Part shown: one piece after another, positions 56,268 to 63,944 of the stretch
Position numbering within the stretch: the first letter of the stretch is position 1
Layout of the letters: each line of letters opens with the position of its first letter
Source of the DNA: Paenirhizobium cremeum
Lineage (GTDB): Bacteria > Pseudomonadota > Alphaproteobacteria > Rhizobiales > Rhizobiaceae
Direction: 5' to 3'
Length of the DNA: 64,000 bases
NCBI RefSeq assembly: GCF_022884085.1
Contig: NZ_JAGGCS010000005.1
Location: 280,331-344,330 of the forward strand
The notes under the pieces: model-generated
Seen by the model: only the letters and a program-made list of their open reading frames with translations
Database searches by the model: none
Told to the model about the DNA's origin: nothing
Program-made: the position numbers and the translations under genes

Positions 56268-56292
56268 TAGTCAAGCCCCTCTATGGTGAGGC

Positions 56293-56946
56293 ATGGATCA
56301 GATGCATCACGCCCCGAATCTCCCGCAAAGCATGGACACAGGCAGCCGCACCAGGCGTGATGCCATCATTGATGCCGCTGCCGCGATCTTTTCCGAAAGC
56401 GGCTATTCGGGCGCGAGCATCGATGCGATCGCTGCCCGCGCGAATGTGTCCCGCCAGACGGTTTACAATCAGATCGGCGACAAGGAAAAAGTCTTCCGGG
56501 CGGTCGTGACGGATATCACCCAGCGTTCCAGCGCGGGTTTCTTCGCCGTTCTCGAGACTTTTCCCGATACGCCGAAGGATCTTGAGGCCGATCTTTGCGC
56601 CTTCGCCACCCGTCTCCTGAAGGTTGCCGTGTGCGAGCCGAGCGGGCGATGGCTGTTGCGCCTGCTGTCACTCGAAGGCGCGCGCCATCCCGAGCTTTTC
56701 ACCACATGGCGTGAATACGGGCCGGGCCGTAAGCATCCGGCAATGGCCGCCCGCTTCGCTCAGCTCGCCCATGGCGGTTATCTCGATGTCGAGGACCCGT
56801 CGCTGGCCGCCCGCCAATTCATGGCGCTGGTGATGTCGGATGTGCGCGCCGACCTGCAGCTCGGCATCCCGATACCTGAGAGCGAACTGGCCGGATTGGC
56901 GAAAAACGCCGTCCATACCTTCCTCAGGGCTTTCGGCAAACGTTGA
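56293..56946 (+). CDS. TetR/AcrR family transcriptional regulator
   Basis: A 217-residue regulator. The N-terminal helix-turn-helix (AIIDAAAAIFSESGYSGASI, then IAARANVSRQTVYNQIGDKE) is at about residues 24-67 and is a standard TetR DNA-binding domain. The remainder is a helical ligand/dimer domain resembling the AefR-like C-terminal family. The gene is divergent from the Bcr/CflA pump, so it most probably represses the pump until an inducing drug binds. A second in-frame ATG lies at residue 14. The operator candidate lies just upstream. Confidence 0.9.
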   Translation: MDQMHHAPNLPQSMDTGSRTRRDAIIDAAAAIFSESGYSGASIDAIAARANVSRQTVYNQIGDKEKVFRAVVTDITQRSSAGFFAVLETFPDTPKDLEADLCAFATRLLKVAVCEPSGRWLLRLLSLEGARHPELFTTWREYGPGRKHPAMAARFAQLAHGGYLDVEDPSLAARQFMALVMSDVRADLQLGIPIPESELAGLAKNAVHTFLRAFGKR

Positions 56947-56973
56947 GGCGGTCCTCCCGACGTGACCTCCCGG

Positions 56974-57513
56974 TCAGTTCGTCTCGCGCTCGACCCTGAT
57001 ATCGCCGAATTCGTCGATCAGCACGGTCCAGCCTTCCGGCTCCAACTGCTGGGGATCGGTCTTCAGATAGACCGTCGCGAAGAGGCCGGGCTGGCGAGTG
57101 ACGCCGGTCGAATCCTCCGGCCGGATATCGGTGACATAGGCTTTGATCGCCGAAAACTCCTCCAGTTCCACGCTTTCCAGCACCTTCGGCCCGCTATCGG
57201 CCAGGAGGATCTGCTGCAGGTAGATCTTCGCCGTCCGGTCCGGCTGGCGAATGGCGACGAGTTTGTAGTAGCCGCGCTGTGGCTCTGCCTTTTCGGAGGT
57301 TTGCGGCGCCGGCTGTTCTTCCGGCGCAGGCGAGGTCGCGCCATTGCCGCCAACGTCGGGTGCGCTCTCGATCTCCGCGTCGCCTTCCCATAAGCCACCG
57401 CTGATGACGAAGGTGGCGGTCACCGGCAGCTGGTCGATATCGTCCGCCTTCGCGCCGGTGCTGGAGAGGAGCAGGGCCGCAAGCCCGATTCGGAGAAACT
57501 GGGAACGGGGCAT
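56974..57513 (-). CDS. Exported hypothetical protein
   Basis: A 179-residue protein with a signal peptide (QFLRIGLAALLLSSTGAKA), a Pro/Ala/Glu-rich low-complexity linker at about residues 55-80, and a folded part containing YYKLVAIRQPDRTAKIYLQQ and GLFATVYLKTDPQQLEPEGW. It is conserved beside nadK in rhizobia as far as I recall; no function is assigned. It lies 10 bases downstream of nadK and is probably co-transcribed with it. It is convergent with the TetR gene. Confidence 0.72.
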   Translation of the reverse strand: MPRSQFLRIGLAALLLSSTGAKADDIDQLPVTATFVISGGLWEGDAEIESAPDVGGNGATSPAPEEQPAPQTSEKAEPQRGYYKLVAIRQPDRTAKIYLQQILLADSGPKVLESVELEEFSAIKAYVTDIRPEDSTGVTRQPGLFATVYLKTDPQQLEPEGWTVLIDEFGDIRVERETN

Positions 57514-57523
57514 GGGATCTCCC

Positions 57524-58297
57524 TCAGTTCGAAAACTGTTCGGCGAGGATGCGGTCGGACCACGATCTGTCTGGATCGGACAGGATGCGGGCGGTGGTGT
57601 CCTGGGACTGGGCGATCTGCACGCGCACGACCGACTTCACTTCCGTATGATCGGCAACGGCATTGACCGGCCGTTTCTCGGCCTCCAGCACGATGATGTC
57701 GACGCTCACCTTGTTCGGGAGCAGCGCGCCGCGCCAGCGGCGGGGACGAAAGGCGCTGACCGGGGTGAGCGCCAGAAGCGGCGCTTCCAGCGGCAGGATG
57801 GGGCCATGGGCGGAAAGATTGTATGCGGTCGAACCGGCAGGCGTCGCCACCATCACGCCGTCGCAGATCAGCTCCTCCAGTCGCACCTGGCCGTCGATGA
57901 TAACCTTCAGCTTGGCGGCCTGGTAGGATTGGCGCAGCAGGGAGACTTCGTTGATCGCGAGCGCGATCGACGTCGTCCCGTCGGCATTGGTCGTCGTCAT
58001 TTTCAGGGGATGGAAGTCGTTCTCGACCGCCGCGGCGATCCGCTCGCACAGGTTTTCGGTCGAATAGTCGTTCATCAGGAAACCGACCGAGCCGCGGTTC
58101 ATGCCGTAGACAAGCTTGCCGGAATTCATCGTCTCGTGCAGCGTTTGCAGCATGAAGCCGTCGCCGCCGAGCGCCACGACGACATCGGCTTGCCTCGGTT
58201 CAACATTGCCGTAGAGGCGAATCAACTCCTCGCGGGAGGCCTGGGCCTCGTCGGTATTGGAGGCAAGGAAGGAAAGCGAGCGGAACGAGCGAGACAT
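57524..58297 (-). CDS. nadK: NAD kinase
   Basis: A 257-residue enzyme that phosphorylates NAD to NADP. It has VVALGGDGFMLQTLHE (GGDG at residues 44-47) with the catalytic Asp, GSVGFLMNDYS, INEVSLLRQS (NE motif) and LICDGVMVATPAGSTAYNLSAHG. It is the short form, lacking an N-terminal extension, as in other rhizobia. ATG 58297 gives the conserved MSRSFRSLSFLAS start; the longer upstream frame is not used. The exported protein gene follows after 10 bases. Confidence 0.95.
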   Translation of the reverse strand: MSRSFRSLSFLASNTDEAQASREELIRLYGNVEPRQADVVVALGGDGFMLQTLHETMNSGKLVYGMNRGSVGFLMNDYSTENLCERIAAAVENDFHPLKMTTTNADGTTSIALAINEVSLLRQSYQAAKLKVIIDGQVRLEELICDGVMVATPAGSTAYNLSAHGPILPLEAPLLALTPVSAFRPRRWRGALLPNKVSVDIIVLEAEKRPVNAVADHTEVKSVVRVQIAQSQDTTARILSDPDRSWSDRILAEQFSN

Positions 58298-58492
58298 GGA
58301 CGGCCCTTTGAATGTGCGCCTGTCGTACATGATAAAGGCCGGCAGCGACAAGGCGTTTCGCACCGTCGGCGGTTCCGTCCATCCGGGCCGCGGCGCCGGA
58401 TGCATCGTCGCGCCCGTTCACCATGCCGCCTAACCATCACGAGAATTTTTCCTTTACCGCGGATCGATTTGCCCTTATTGACGGCCATCAAT

Positions 58493-58568
<76 letters not shown>

Positions 58569-58575
58569 TTTATTC

Positions 58576-58648
58576 TGAGAAACGTAGTTTTCTCAATGGT
58601 TTCAAGGCTTAGACAATCCTTCCGGTACACAAAGAGGTACACGGAAGG
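58576..58648. repeat. Repeat cluster between attL and the integrase gene
   Basis: Three structures lie in 73 bases: a perfect 7-bp hairpin TGAGAAA/TTTCTCA (58576-58595), an inverted repeat CCTTCCG/CGGAAGG (58618-58648), and, inside it, two direct copies of GGTACAC at a 12-base period (58624-58630 and 58636-58642). Direct repeats at one helical turn beside attL are typical of integrase arm-type or excisionase binding sites, and may also regulate int. Confidence 0.6.
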
Positions 58649-58653
58649 TCCAC

Positions 58654-60009
58654 ATGGGTATCACCCTGAAACACATCGTCCTCACCGCAGCGGGAACATT
58701 CCACTACCGCCGACGCATCCCGAAAGATGCTGCGGAAGTGATCGGCAAGCGAGAGTTCAAGCGGCTCCTTGGTCAGACCGAACGGGAAGCCTTGCGGAAC
58801 TACCCGAAGGTCAATGCCGAATTTGAGAGAATGGTGGAGGATGCCCGGAGGGGTGCGGCCCGACGCAAGTCTGCTGGTTCCCCCGACGATCTAACACCCC
58901 TAGAGGTTCACCGTCTGGCACAACGTAGGGCTTCCGAACTGGAGGCCATGAAGGTCTATGTCGGGGACCGGGAGTTGACTGGGGCCGATCCAGAGGCCGC
59001 TGACGTGATCCGGGATAGCGCCTTGTCTTCCGGTCTCTCCGATCCGGTGGAGCGTCAGGCGGTCAATCTGGTGGCGAACAAGGGCCGTATTCCCCGCCCC
59101 TCTCCGACATTGGCAGACGCGAAGCGGCTCTATCTTCAAGAGAGGATCAAGGGCGACATAAACGAGAACCAGAAGACCCTCCGGCTGGAGCGTGTCATGG
59201 GCTATCTCGCACATGCTATCGAGACGGACAGGCCCCTTGACCGGCTCACCCGTGAAGACGCCCGCGAAGTCCGGGATCACATGATCCGCGATCTCGACAT
59301 GAACCCGTCAACCGTGCGTCGATACGTGAACGACATTCGGGCTATGATCGGCTTCGGCATTACGGAGTTCGGATTGCGTGACGCCTTGAACCCGTTCCAA
59401 AGGCTGGAAATACGGGTCCAGACGGTTGCAAGAGAGGAGCGGTCTCCGATCCCTGCCAAGACCCTCAAAGCCATTCGTGCCCGTCTGGAGGCCCATGCGG
59501 GAGCCGATCTGTGGCAGATATGGCGGATGCTGGAGGGAACCGGATGCCGTCTTGGTGAGGTGACTGGGCTTCTGGTCAGCGACGTGAAGCTTGACGCCCC
59601 GGTGCCGTATCTCGATCTTGTTCACCACGCCCATAGACGCCTCAAGACGGCGGGATCGGTGCGGCGGGTGCCATTGATCGGGGAAGCCTTGGACGCTGCC
59701 AGAGAGGCCGTGAAGGCCGCTGGAGATAGCCCGGTACTATTCCCCCGATATGGCAAGGTCCGGGGAGCCGATGTGGCCTCTGCCAGCCTCATGAAGCATA
59801 TTCGGGCGGTGACGGAGGATGACAAGATCGTGGTCCACTCTCTCCGGCACACCATGAAAGACCGCATGATCCGGGCGCGGGTGAGCGACGGAGACCAAGA
59901 CCTTGTTCTCGGTCATTCCCGTGGCGGCATGGGTGAGCGGTATGGTGGCCCGGATGCACGGTTAGAGGTGGCTGCGGGGGCCGTGAAGGCGGCGCTTAAT
60001 GGCCTTTAG
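58654..60009 (+). CDS. Tyrosine recombinase/integrase
   Basis: A 451-residue integrase. The N-terminal part (TAAGTFHYRRRIPKDAAEVI, with an IGKREFKRLLG arm-binding feature) is followed by a SAM-like core-binding domain and a catalytic domain. The active-site residues are visible: Arg299 in GTGCRLGEVTGL, His395 and Arg398 in HSLRHTMKDRM, His421 in VLGHSRGGM and nucleophile Tyr430 in GERYGG. It integrates and, with a directionality factor, excises the element at the tRNA-Thr gene. A GGAAGG site precedes ATG 58654. It ends 4 bases inside the 3' end of the convergent small gene. Confidence 0.95.
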   Translation: MGITLKHIVLTAAGTFHYRRRIPKDAAEVIGKREFKRLLGQTEREALRNYPKVNAEFERMVEDARRGAARRKSAGSPDDLTPLEVHRLAQRRASELEAMKVYVGDRELTGADPEAADVIRDSALSSGLSDPVERQAVNLVANKGRIPRPSPTLADAKRLYLQERIKGDINENQKTLRLERVMGYLAHAIETDRPLDRLTREDAREVRDHMIRDLDMNPSTVRRYVNDIRAMIGFGITEFGLRDALNPFQRLEIRVQTVAREERSPIPAKTLKAIRARLEAHAGADLWQIWRMLEGTGCRLGEVTGLLVSDVKLDAPVPYLDLVHHAHRRLKTAGSVRRVPLIGEALDAAREAVKAAGDSPVLFPRYGKVRGADVASASLMKHIRAVTEDDKIVVHSLRHTMKDRMIRARVSDGDQDLVLGHSRGGMGERYGGPDARLEVAAGAVKAALNGL

Positions 60010-60236
60010 GCCGGATCAATCGGGGTCTTGATCGTCAGCCCGAATGCCGATTTCTCGACAATGAACCGCTTGCCGTTCTCGGTGACGATCTTATGGCCGT
60101 GGGCTTCGGCGTGGGCGATCTGCGCCTTGAGAGCGGCGGCGTCTTCCGCCTTGGAGCGCTGGCCCGTGTGCACCTTATTGGTGGCCTTGGGGGCTGCTGC
60201 TTCTTCGGCTGCTGGGGTGATATTCTTAGAGGTCAT
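60006..60236 (-). CDS. Hypothetical small protein of the element
   Basis: A 76-residue protein with an Ala/Glu/Lys-rich first half (ITPAAEEAAAPKATNKVH) and a compact second half AHAEAHGHKIVTENGKRFIV ending TIKTPIDPA. A good AAGGAAA site precedes ATG 60236. No family is recognised; the small charged form would fit a DNA-binding accessory or excisionase-like protein, but no helix-turn-helix is clear. It is the last gene of the minus-strand cassette, convergent with the integrase gene and overlapping it by 4 bases. Confidence 0.7.
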   Translation of the reverse strand: MTSKNITPAAEEAAAPKATNKVHTGQRSKAEDAAALKAQIAHAEAHGHKIVTENGKRFIVEKSAFGLTIKTPIDPA

Positions 60237-60294
60237 GGTGGTATTTCCTTACGGTGATGATGGCCGTGGGCCGGAAGATAGAAGAAAAGGCCAC

Positions 60295-60440
60295 ACAGAC
60301 TCACCAGCGGCCACCAGAGGCCCGCGATAGGTGACACTACCGGGGAACTGCTGGTGCGCTTGTGTGAGTCTGTATGGGGCGATTAGGGGGGATGGCAGGA
60401 AGGACAACCTTCGTCACCCAGTCTGTATCCGGTACAGACT
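60295..60440. repeat. Family of inverted repeats sharing the core AGTCTGTA
   Basis: The gap between two element genes (60237-60471) carries ACAGACTCAC (60295-60304) facing GTGAGTCTGT (60364-60373). It also carries a perfect hairpin AGTCTGTA-TCCGG-TACAGACT (60420-60440). The same octamer therefore occurs three to four times in alternating orientation. The last hairpin could be a terminator of the upstream gene, although it lacks a U-tract, or these may be protein binding sites. Confidence 0.6.
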
Positions 60441-60471
60441 ACCTCCCGATCTGCCATAGAGAACGTGGGTA

Positions 60472-61380
60472 TTACAGGCGGACTAGGCCCATACGGACCG
60501 CTGCCCCGAAGGACATTTCCGGCTTGCCGGGGATCGAGACGATCCATTCGCCAGAGTTCTTGTGCTGCCGGAGGCAAGCCCTTTCGGCCTTGGTCATGCC
60601 CTCAAGGCGTTCCGCGAACTGATCCGGGTCAGACTGGGGAAGCGTGGCAAGGCGCTCGACGGCCGCCCTTCCAATCTCCCGTAGGCGGTCATGAGAACCG
60701 TGAATGGTGGCCTGTCGTGCATCCCGGAGTTCATCCGAGTTACAGAAGTCCATGAGCATATCGACACTGGCCCCGACTTCGGCAAGCTGGTGATTGGCCT
60801 GTGCGACATATCCGGCATGAACCTTGATGACATCGGCAATGGTGACGCCTTCCGGCAAGGAACCGTCTTCGGGGATATACCCGCTATCGACCACCTCGGC
60901 CAATGCAGCGTCCACGGCTGCGGCCCCGATAGTGGCGTCTAGGGCGTTGAGGGTGTCGGATGCTTCCTTGGCCTGTCGGGCTTCCTCGGAGACCGGAGAG
61001 GGCTTGTCCTGCTGATCCTGCTGCTGGCCCGCCTCAATCCCCTTAGCGTCGGACTGTACGCCGGAGGACTGGGCGGGCTGCTGAAAACCCTGTGCGGCCT
61101 GATCCCTTGTCATGAGACCGGAGGCAATGGCGCTTTCAATGTCGGTTTCGATGCCGCCGATCATGACGCGGCCCGGAGCAAGGCCGGGATTGGCGTAGGC
61201 CGTATGGTTCACCTGCTTGGTGACGATCTGCTTGCCGTTCTTGATCTCGACATGATGCTCCATGCCGACAAAGCCGGTCGGAACCGTCTTCTGGCTGATC
61301 TGTGGAACCTGCTTTTCATACTGGGCGGTGAGAGCCGCCAGTTCTTCCGGCGACATATCGTTGATGGTAACTTCGGTCAT
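60472..61380 (-). CDS. Hypothetical protein of the element (302 residues)
   Basis: A 302-residue acidic protein. The N-terminus (MTEVTINDMSPEELAALTAQ) precedes a Gln/Ser/Ala-rich linker near residues 118-150 (QQPAQSSGVQSDAKG). A helical region with TLNALDATIGAAAVDAALAE and a C-terminal ECLRQ-like end (GEWIVSIPGKPEMSFGAAV) follow. No enzyme motif or known family is recognised. ATG 61380 has an AAAGGATC site almost identical to that of the Rha gene, and the frame further upstream is not used. It could be a structural or DNA-associated protein; this is unknown. Confidence 0.7.
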   Translation of the reverse strand: MTEVTINDMSPEELAALTAQYEKQVPQISQKTVPTGFVGMEHHVEIKNGKQIVTKQVNHTAYANPGLAPGRVMIGGIETDIESAIASGLMTRDQAAQGFQQPAQSSGVQSDAKGIEAGQQQDQQDKPSPVSEEARQAKEASDTLNALDATIGAAAVDAALAEVVDSGYIPEDGSLPEGVTIADVIKVHAGYVAQANHQLAEVGASVDMLMDFCNSDELRDARQATIHGSHDRLREIGRAAVERLATLPQSDPDQFAERLEGMTKAERACLRQHKNSGEWIVSIPGKPEMSFGAAVRMGLVRL

Positions 61381-61402
61381 GGGTGATCCTTTCAATGGAT
61401 GA

Positions 61403-61684
61403 TTAGAGGTATTGCCAGACGTTCGGATGTAGGCGGGTCGCTGGCGGACCCTCCGGCCTGTGGCCATGTTTCGTGGTGATGGCTTTCGCTGCCTTGATCT
61501 GCTGATCTCGCCACCATGCGGGCGCTCGGTCCCACTGAGCGAACCCGTAAGGGCCACCCATGCTTTCCAGCCCCGGTTCCCGTCCGGTGAGACGGTCGTG
61601 CATCTTACGGTCACGTTCGGGGTCATCGTCGGGGATCGACTGGGAACCCCAGCCCCAGTTCTTGGCGGGTCCGGTCAAGTCCAA
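61403..61684 (-). CDS. Hypothetical protein of the element (93 residues)
   Basis: A 93-residue, tryptophan-rich hydrophilic protein (TGPAKNWGWGSQSIPDDDPE, GGPYGFAQWDRAPAWWRDQQ). The best start is TTG 61684, which overlaps the end of the preceding zinc-ribbon gene by 10 bases, and a GGGGA run lies directly upstream. No family is recognised. Base usage and the tight overlap suggest a true phage-type cassette gene. A later in-frame start is not obvious. Confidence 0.55.
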   Translation of the reverse strand: MDLTGPAKNWGWGSQSIPDDDPERDRKMHDRLTGREPGLESMGGPYGFAQWDRAPAWWRDQQIKAAKAITTKHGHRPEGPPATRLHPNVWQYL

Positions 61685-62064
61685 TCCCCAGACGTACAGT
61701 CCTCCAGCGTATCAGCGCCAAGGGGTTTCTCGGACGCAAGTCTGCTGGTGGAGCCTGACGGAGCGACATACGGGCGGCTATCGGGTATCGTGGGGGTCAA
61801 TGTTCCGTCTTCCCGCATATAGAGCGTGGAGACCGGGGAGCCGTGGGCCTTCACAGAGGCGTCGGCGGAGAGGCAAGGCGTACAGCGGCCCACATCCCCG
61901 TGACCACCCACATAGGCAACGCCACAAGAGCGACACTTCTCCGCTCTGACGCCAAGCCTACGGGCCATGCTGGCTTGCAGCTTCCGGCTTTCCTGATCGG
62001 CTCCGGTGCCGGTTCCGAAGACGGTGGAAGTTGGCCTGTGGTCAGGGCCGAACTCAATTGCCAT
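61675..62064 (-). CDS. Zinc-ribbon hypothetical protein of the element
   Basis: A 129-residue protein with a four-cysteine zinc ribbon, CRSCGVAYVGGHGDVGRCTPC, whose CxxC pairs lie at about residues 44-47 and 61-64. The N-terminus (MAIEFGPDHRPTSTVFGTGT) and the acidic C-terminal region have no recognised domain. Such small ribbons occur in phage transcription or DNA-handling proteins; the role here is unknown. It starts 9 bases after the Rha-type gene stop and has a GTGAGG site, and its end overlaps the next gene. Confidence 0.68.
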   Translation of the reverse strand: MAIEFGPDHRPTSTVFGTGTGADQESRKLQASMARRLGVRAEKCRSCGVAYVGGHGDVGRCTPCLSADASVKAHGSPVSTLYMREDGTLTPTIPDSRPYVAPSGSTSRLASEKPLGADTLEDCTSGDWT

Positions 62065-62073
62065 GTTCGGGCC

Positions 62074-62586
62074 TCACGGGAGCAAGATGAAGTTGCGCTC
62101 TTTCGCGGTGAGACGACGCCCAGAGAGCATGGCCCGTTCCTCGGCCTCTTGAAGTTCCACCATGCGGGCCTTTCGTCCACCGTTCACAAGGCGTTCGACA
62201 ACATGATTGACAACACCCTGCTGCGGCTTGATCCAGCCTTCGTTGACGGCTTCCCAGTGTTCAATGAGGCCCATGCGGCCCGCATCGTCGTATGCCGTGG
62301 TGATAAACAGGAGGTACTTGCCGGGGAGGCAGTAGCAGCGACGTGAACGGTTCATGCTGTCGCGATAGATACCCTCAAATTTGAGTGCATCTTCCTTGAT
62401 ATTCCCAAGACGGCGTTCAATGTCGCGCATCACATTGTCGTGGCGCATCCCCAAGACCTTGGCAATCTCTAGGGAAGTCATGAAGGGCACGTCTCGGCAC
62501 ACTTCCGGGATACTGTCGGGGGCGACGGGTGATGCCTCCAAATTTGGAGTGATTAAAGCTGTGGCCTTCGGGGTGATGGAGGTCAT
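62074..62586 (-). CDS. Rha family phage regulatory protein
   Basis: A 170-residue protein. The segment PFMTSLEIAKVLGMRHDNVM, followed by RDIERRLGNI, is at about residues 35-60. DSMNRSRRCYCLPGKYLLFI and DDAGRMGLIEHWEAVNEGW complete the Rha (pRha) signature, in which a winged-helix-like N-terminal domain binds DNA. Rha proteins are lambdoid-phage regulators that interfere with infection in some hosts. ATG 62586 has an AAAGGATC site and overlaps the stop of the HNH-like gene by ATGA. The C-terminal part (EERAMLSGRRLTAKERNFIL) is extra. Confidence 0.85.
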   Translation of the reverse strand: MTSITPKATALITPNLEASPVAPDSIPEVCRDVPFMTSLEIAKVLGMRHDNVMRDIERRLGNIKEDALKFEGIYRDSMNRSRRCYCLPGKYLLFITTAYDDAGRMGLIEHWEAVNEGWIKPQQGVVNHVVERLVNGGRKARMVELQEAEERAMLSGRRLTAKERNFILLP

Positions 62587-62930
62587 GAACGATCCTTTCG
62601 ATTGATGTAGAGAATGTTTTCGGGGGTGAGGTCTGTGGGGTCGCCATCGACATACCGGATAAGACCACCCTTCGGTTTCCCGACAAGAAGACGTGCGGCC
62701 ATTTCCTGTCGGCGTGATCCGGGGCCGGTCCTGACGGTGGTGCGGACATATTTCTTCCCATCGACCATGTGGCCGGTAAGAACCCCTGTCGATCCCATGC
62801 GGAGAAGCCGCTGGTAGTCGCTTTCGAGGATTTTGGCGTGGTCTCGACCGGCCTTGTCGAGTGGCACTTTGAGAACCCTTCGACCGGCGAGATCGGTGAA
62901 CGAAAGGGTCTGCGGGCGGGGTTGGGGCAT
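62583..62930 (-). CDS. HNH-endonuclease-like small protein
   Basis: A 115-residue basic protein. The region MAARLLVGKPKGGLIRYVDG followed by DPTDLTPENILYINRK resembles the HNH-fold pattern of phage HNH/AP2-type proteins (dGD..DNR..NL). However, the leading His that should precede the GD motif is Arg-Tyr here, and the final Asn is retained. It may be a degenerate, non-cleaving member or a DNA-binding relative. ATG 62930 has a GGAG site. It is translationally coupled to the Rha gene (4-base overlap). Confidence 0.6.
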   Translation of the reverse strand: MPQPRPQTLSFTDLAGRRVLKVPLDKAGRDHAKILESDYQRLLRMGSTGVLTGHMVDGKKYVRTTVRTGPGSRRQEMAARLLVGKPKGGLIRYVDGDPTDLTPENILYINRKDRS

Positions 62931-63629
62931 GTGTGAGAACTCCGATGCAGATGCGTGAAAAAGAGGCCCTTTCCGCCGTATTGATCGGGCAGACGAAAGG
63001 GGTGCGAATGGGGGGCTTGCAGATTTCTGAACAGATAGTGAGACCCACGCACAGCGCATAACTCACCGTATTAGTCATGCATTATCGCATAGCTTGATGA
63101 GGCGTGGTTTATGGTGTCGAGGAAAAGAGAGGCCAGCCAAGGCCCGAGAAGACCAGACTGACCCCTAGTCGCAGCAACAGTGACCCCGGCTAAGACAATC
63201 GGGTGTCGATGATCCAACTCGCAATCAGACCACCATGTAAGCCCCCGTGCTTTTGAACATCGCCCCTCGCCACTGGAAAGGATCGAATACAGACAGCGGA
63301 TGGGTTTCACGGGGACTTACAAAGAAGTCTTATGCAGGTTTGAAAACAGGTTGAGGTATGCCCACGATAGGTAGCACGTACGTTGGACTAGAGGTGTTGC
63401 TATCGTTGGATGAGGTGGAGCCTTCGGCTCTGGATATAGAGAGGAAGGACTAGGAAGTAGCTATCCACTTCAAGCACCACTACAGGAAAACATTCATCCC
63501 CCCTTCCATATAACTAATGTTCCACATGACCCCATGTCCAACATTATTAGATGATCCGGGGATGGATAGAGAGAGGCTTCCTTAAGTGTGGGGTAATTCC
63601 TTGATGGAGTGGGTAATCGGAGGTCCGGG
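62931..63629. other. Non-coding region of the element upstream of the cassette
   Basis: About 700 bases without a gene I can support. The composition turns AT-rich after about 63310. It contains a UUCG-type mini-hairpin (GAGCC-TTC-GGCTC near 63419-63431) and a 30-base imperfect palindrome at 63516-63545. It probably carries the promoter of the minus-strand cassette (Rha onwards) and regulatory or replication sites of the element. The frame at 63071-63310 lacks a ribosome binding site and looks spurious. Confidence 0.5.
63516..63545. promoter_or_regulatory. 30-base palindromic operator candidate
   Basis: AATGTTCCACATG (63516-63528) faces CATGTCCAACATT (63533-63545) around a 4-base centre; 11 of 13 positions pair. 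It sits in an AT-rich stretch between element genes, upstream of the minus-strand cassette. This length and dyad symmetry are typical of phage-repressor or replication-protein sites. Confidence 0.6.
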
Positions 63630-63809
63630 TCATCCTCCGGCCTCTTTCACCTTCGCCAGCGCCCATTCCACGGGCTTCTTCACGTCATCGCCCTTGAGGT
63701 CAGCCCCGTAGGCTGCTGCCCGGATTGCACATGACAGAAACTCAACAGCTTCCGAAAGGGCGGCGATAGTGGCTTGACGCAAGTCTGCTTGGCGGGTGTT
63801 CGGTTTCAT
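63630..63809 (-). CDS. Hypothetical 59-residue protein of the element
   Basis: A 59-codon gene with a strong AAGGAGA site before ATG 63809 and TGA at 63630-63632. The product begins MKPNTRQADLRQATIAALSE and ends VEWALAKVKEAGG, and is predicted all-helical and soluble, with one Cys (FLSCAIRAAAY). No family is recognised. It is the first gene of the minus-strand cassette inside this window and is separated from the HNH-like gene by the 700-base non-coding region. Confidence 0.65.
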   Translation of the reverse strand: MKPNTRQADLRQATIAALSEAVEFLSCAIRAAAYGADLKGDDVKKPVEWALAKVKEAGG

Positions 63810-63893
63810 GCTGGTCTCCTTGTACGAGGCTGTTATCTAATGCCCGGAGACCTTGGCAGGACTGAATATCAATGGTCAATCAATAACTTAGTT

Positions 63894-63944
63894 CCGGTAA
63901 TGGGACTATCTGGAACCTTGTCGAGACCCTCCCGGTAATGGGAC
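63894..63944. repeat. 13-base direct repeat pair near the right edge
   Basis: CCGGTAATGGGAC occurs at 63894-63906 and again at 63932-63944, exactly 38 bases apart. The spacing is a little under four helical turns. The copies lie upstream of the 59-residue gene in non-coding sequence. They may be iterons or binding sites of an element regulator; more copies may lie beyond the window. Confidence 0.6.

Noticed and set aside
63071..63310. A 79-codon minus-strand frame in the element's non-coding region.
   Set aside because: No ribosome binding site and no coherent domain-like sequence.
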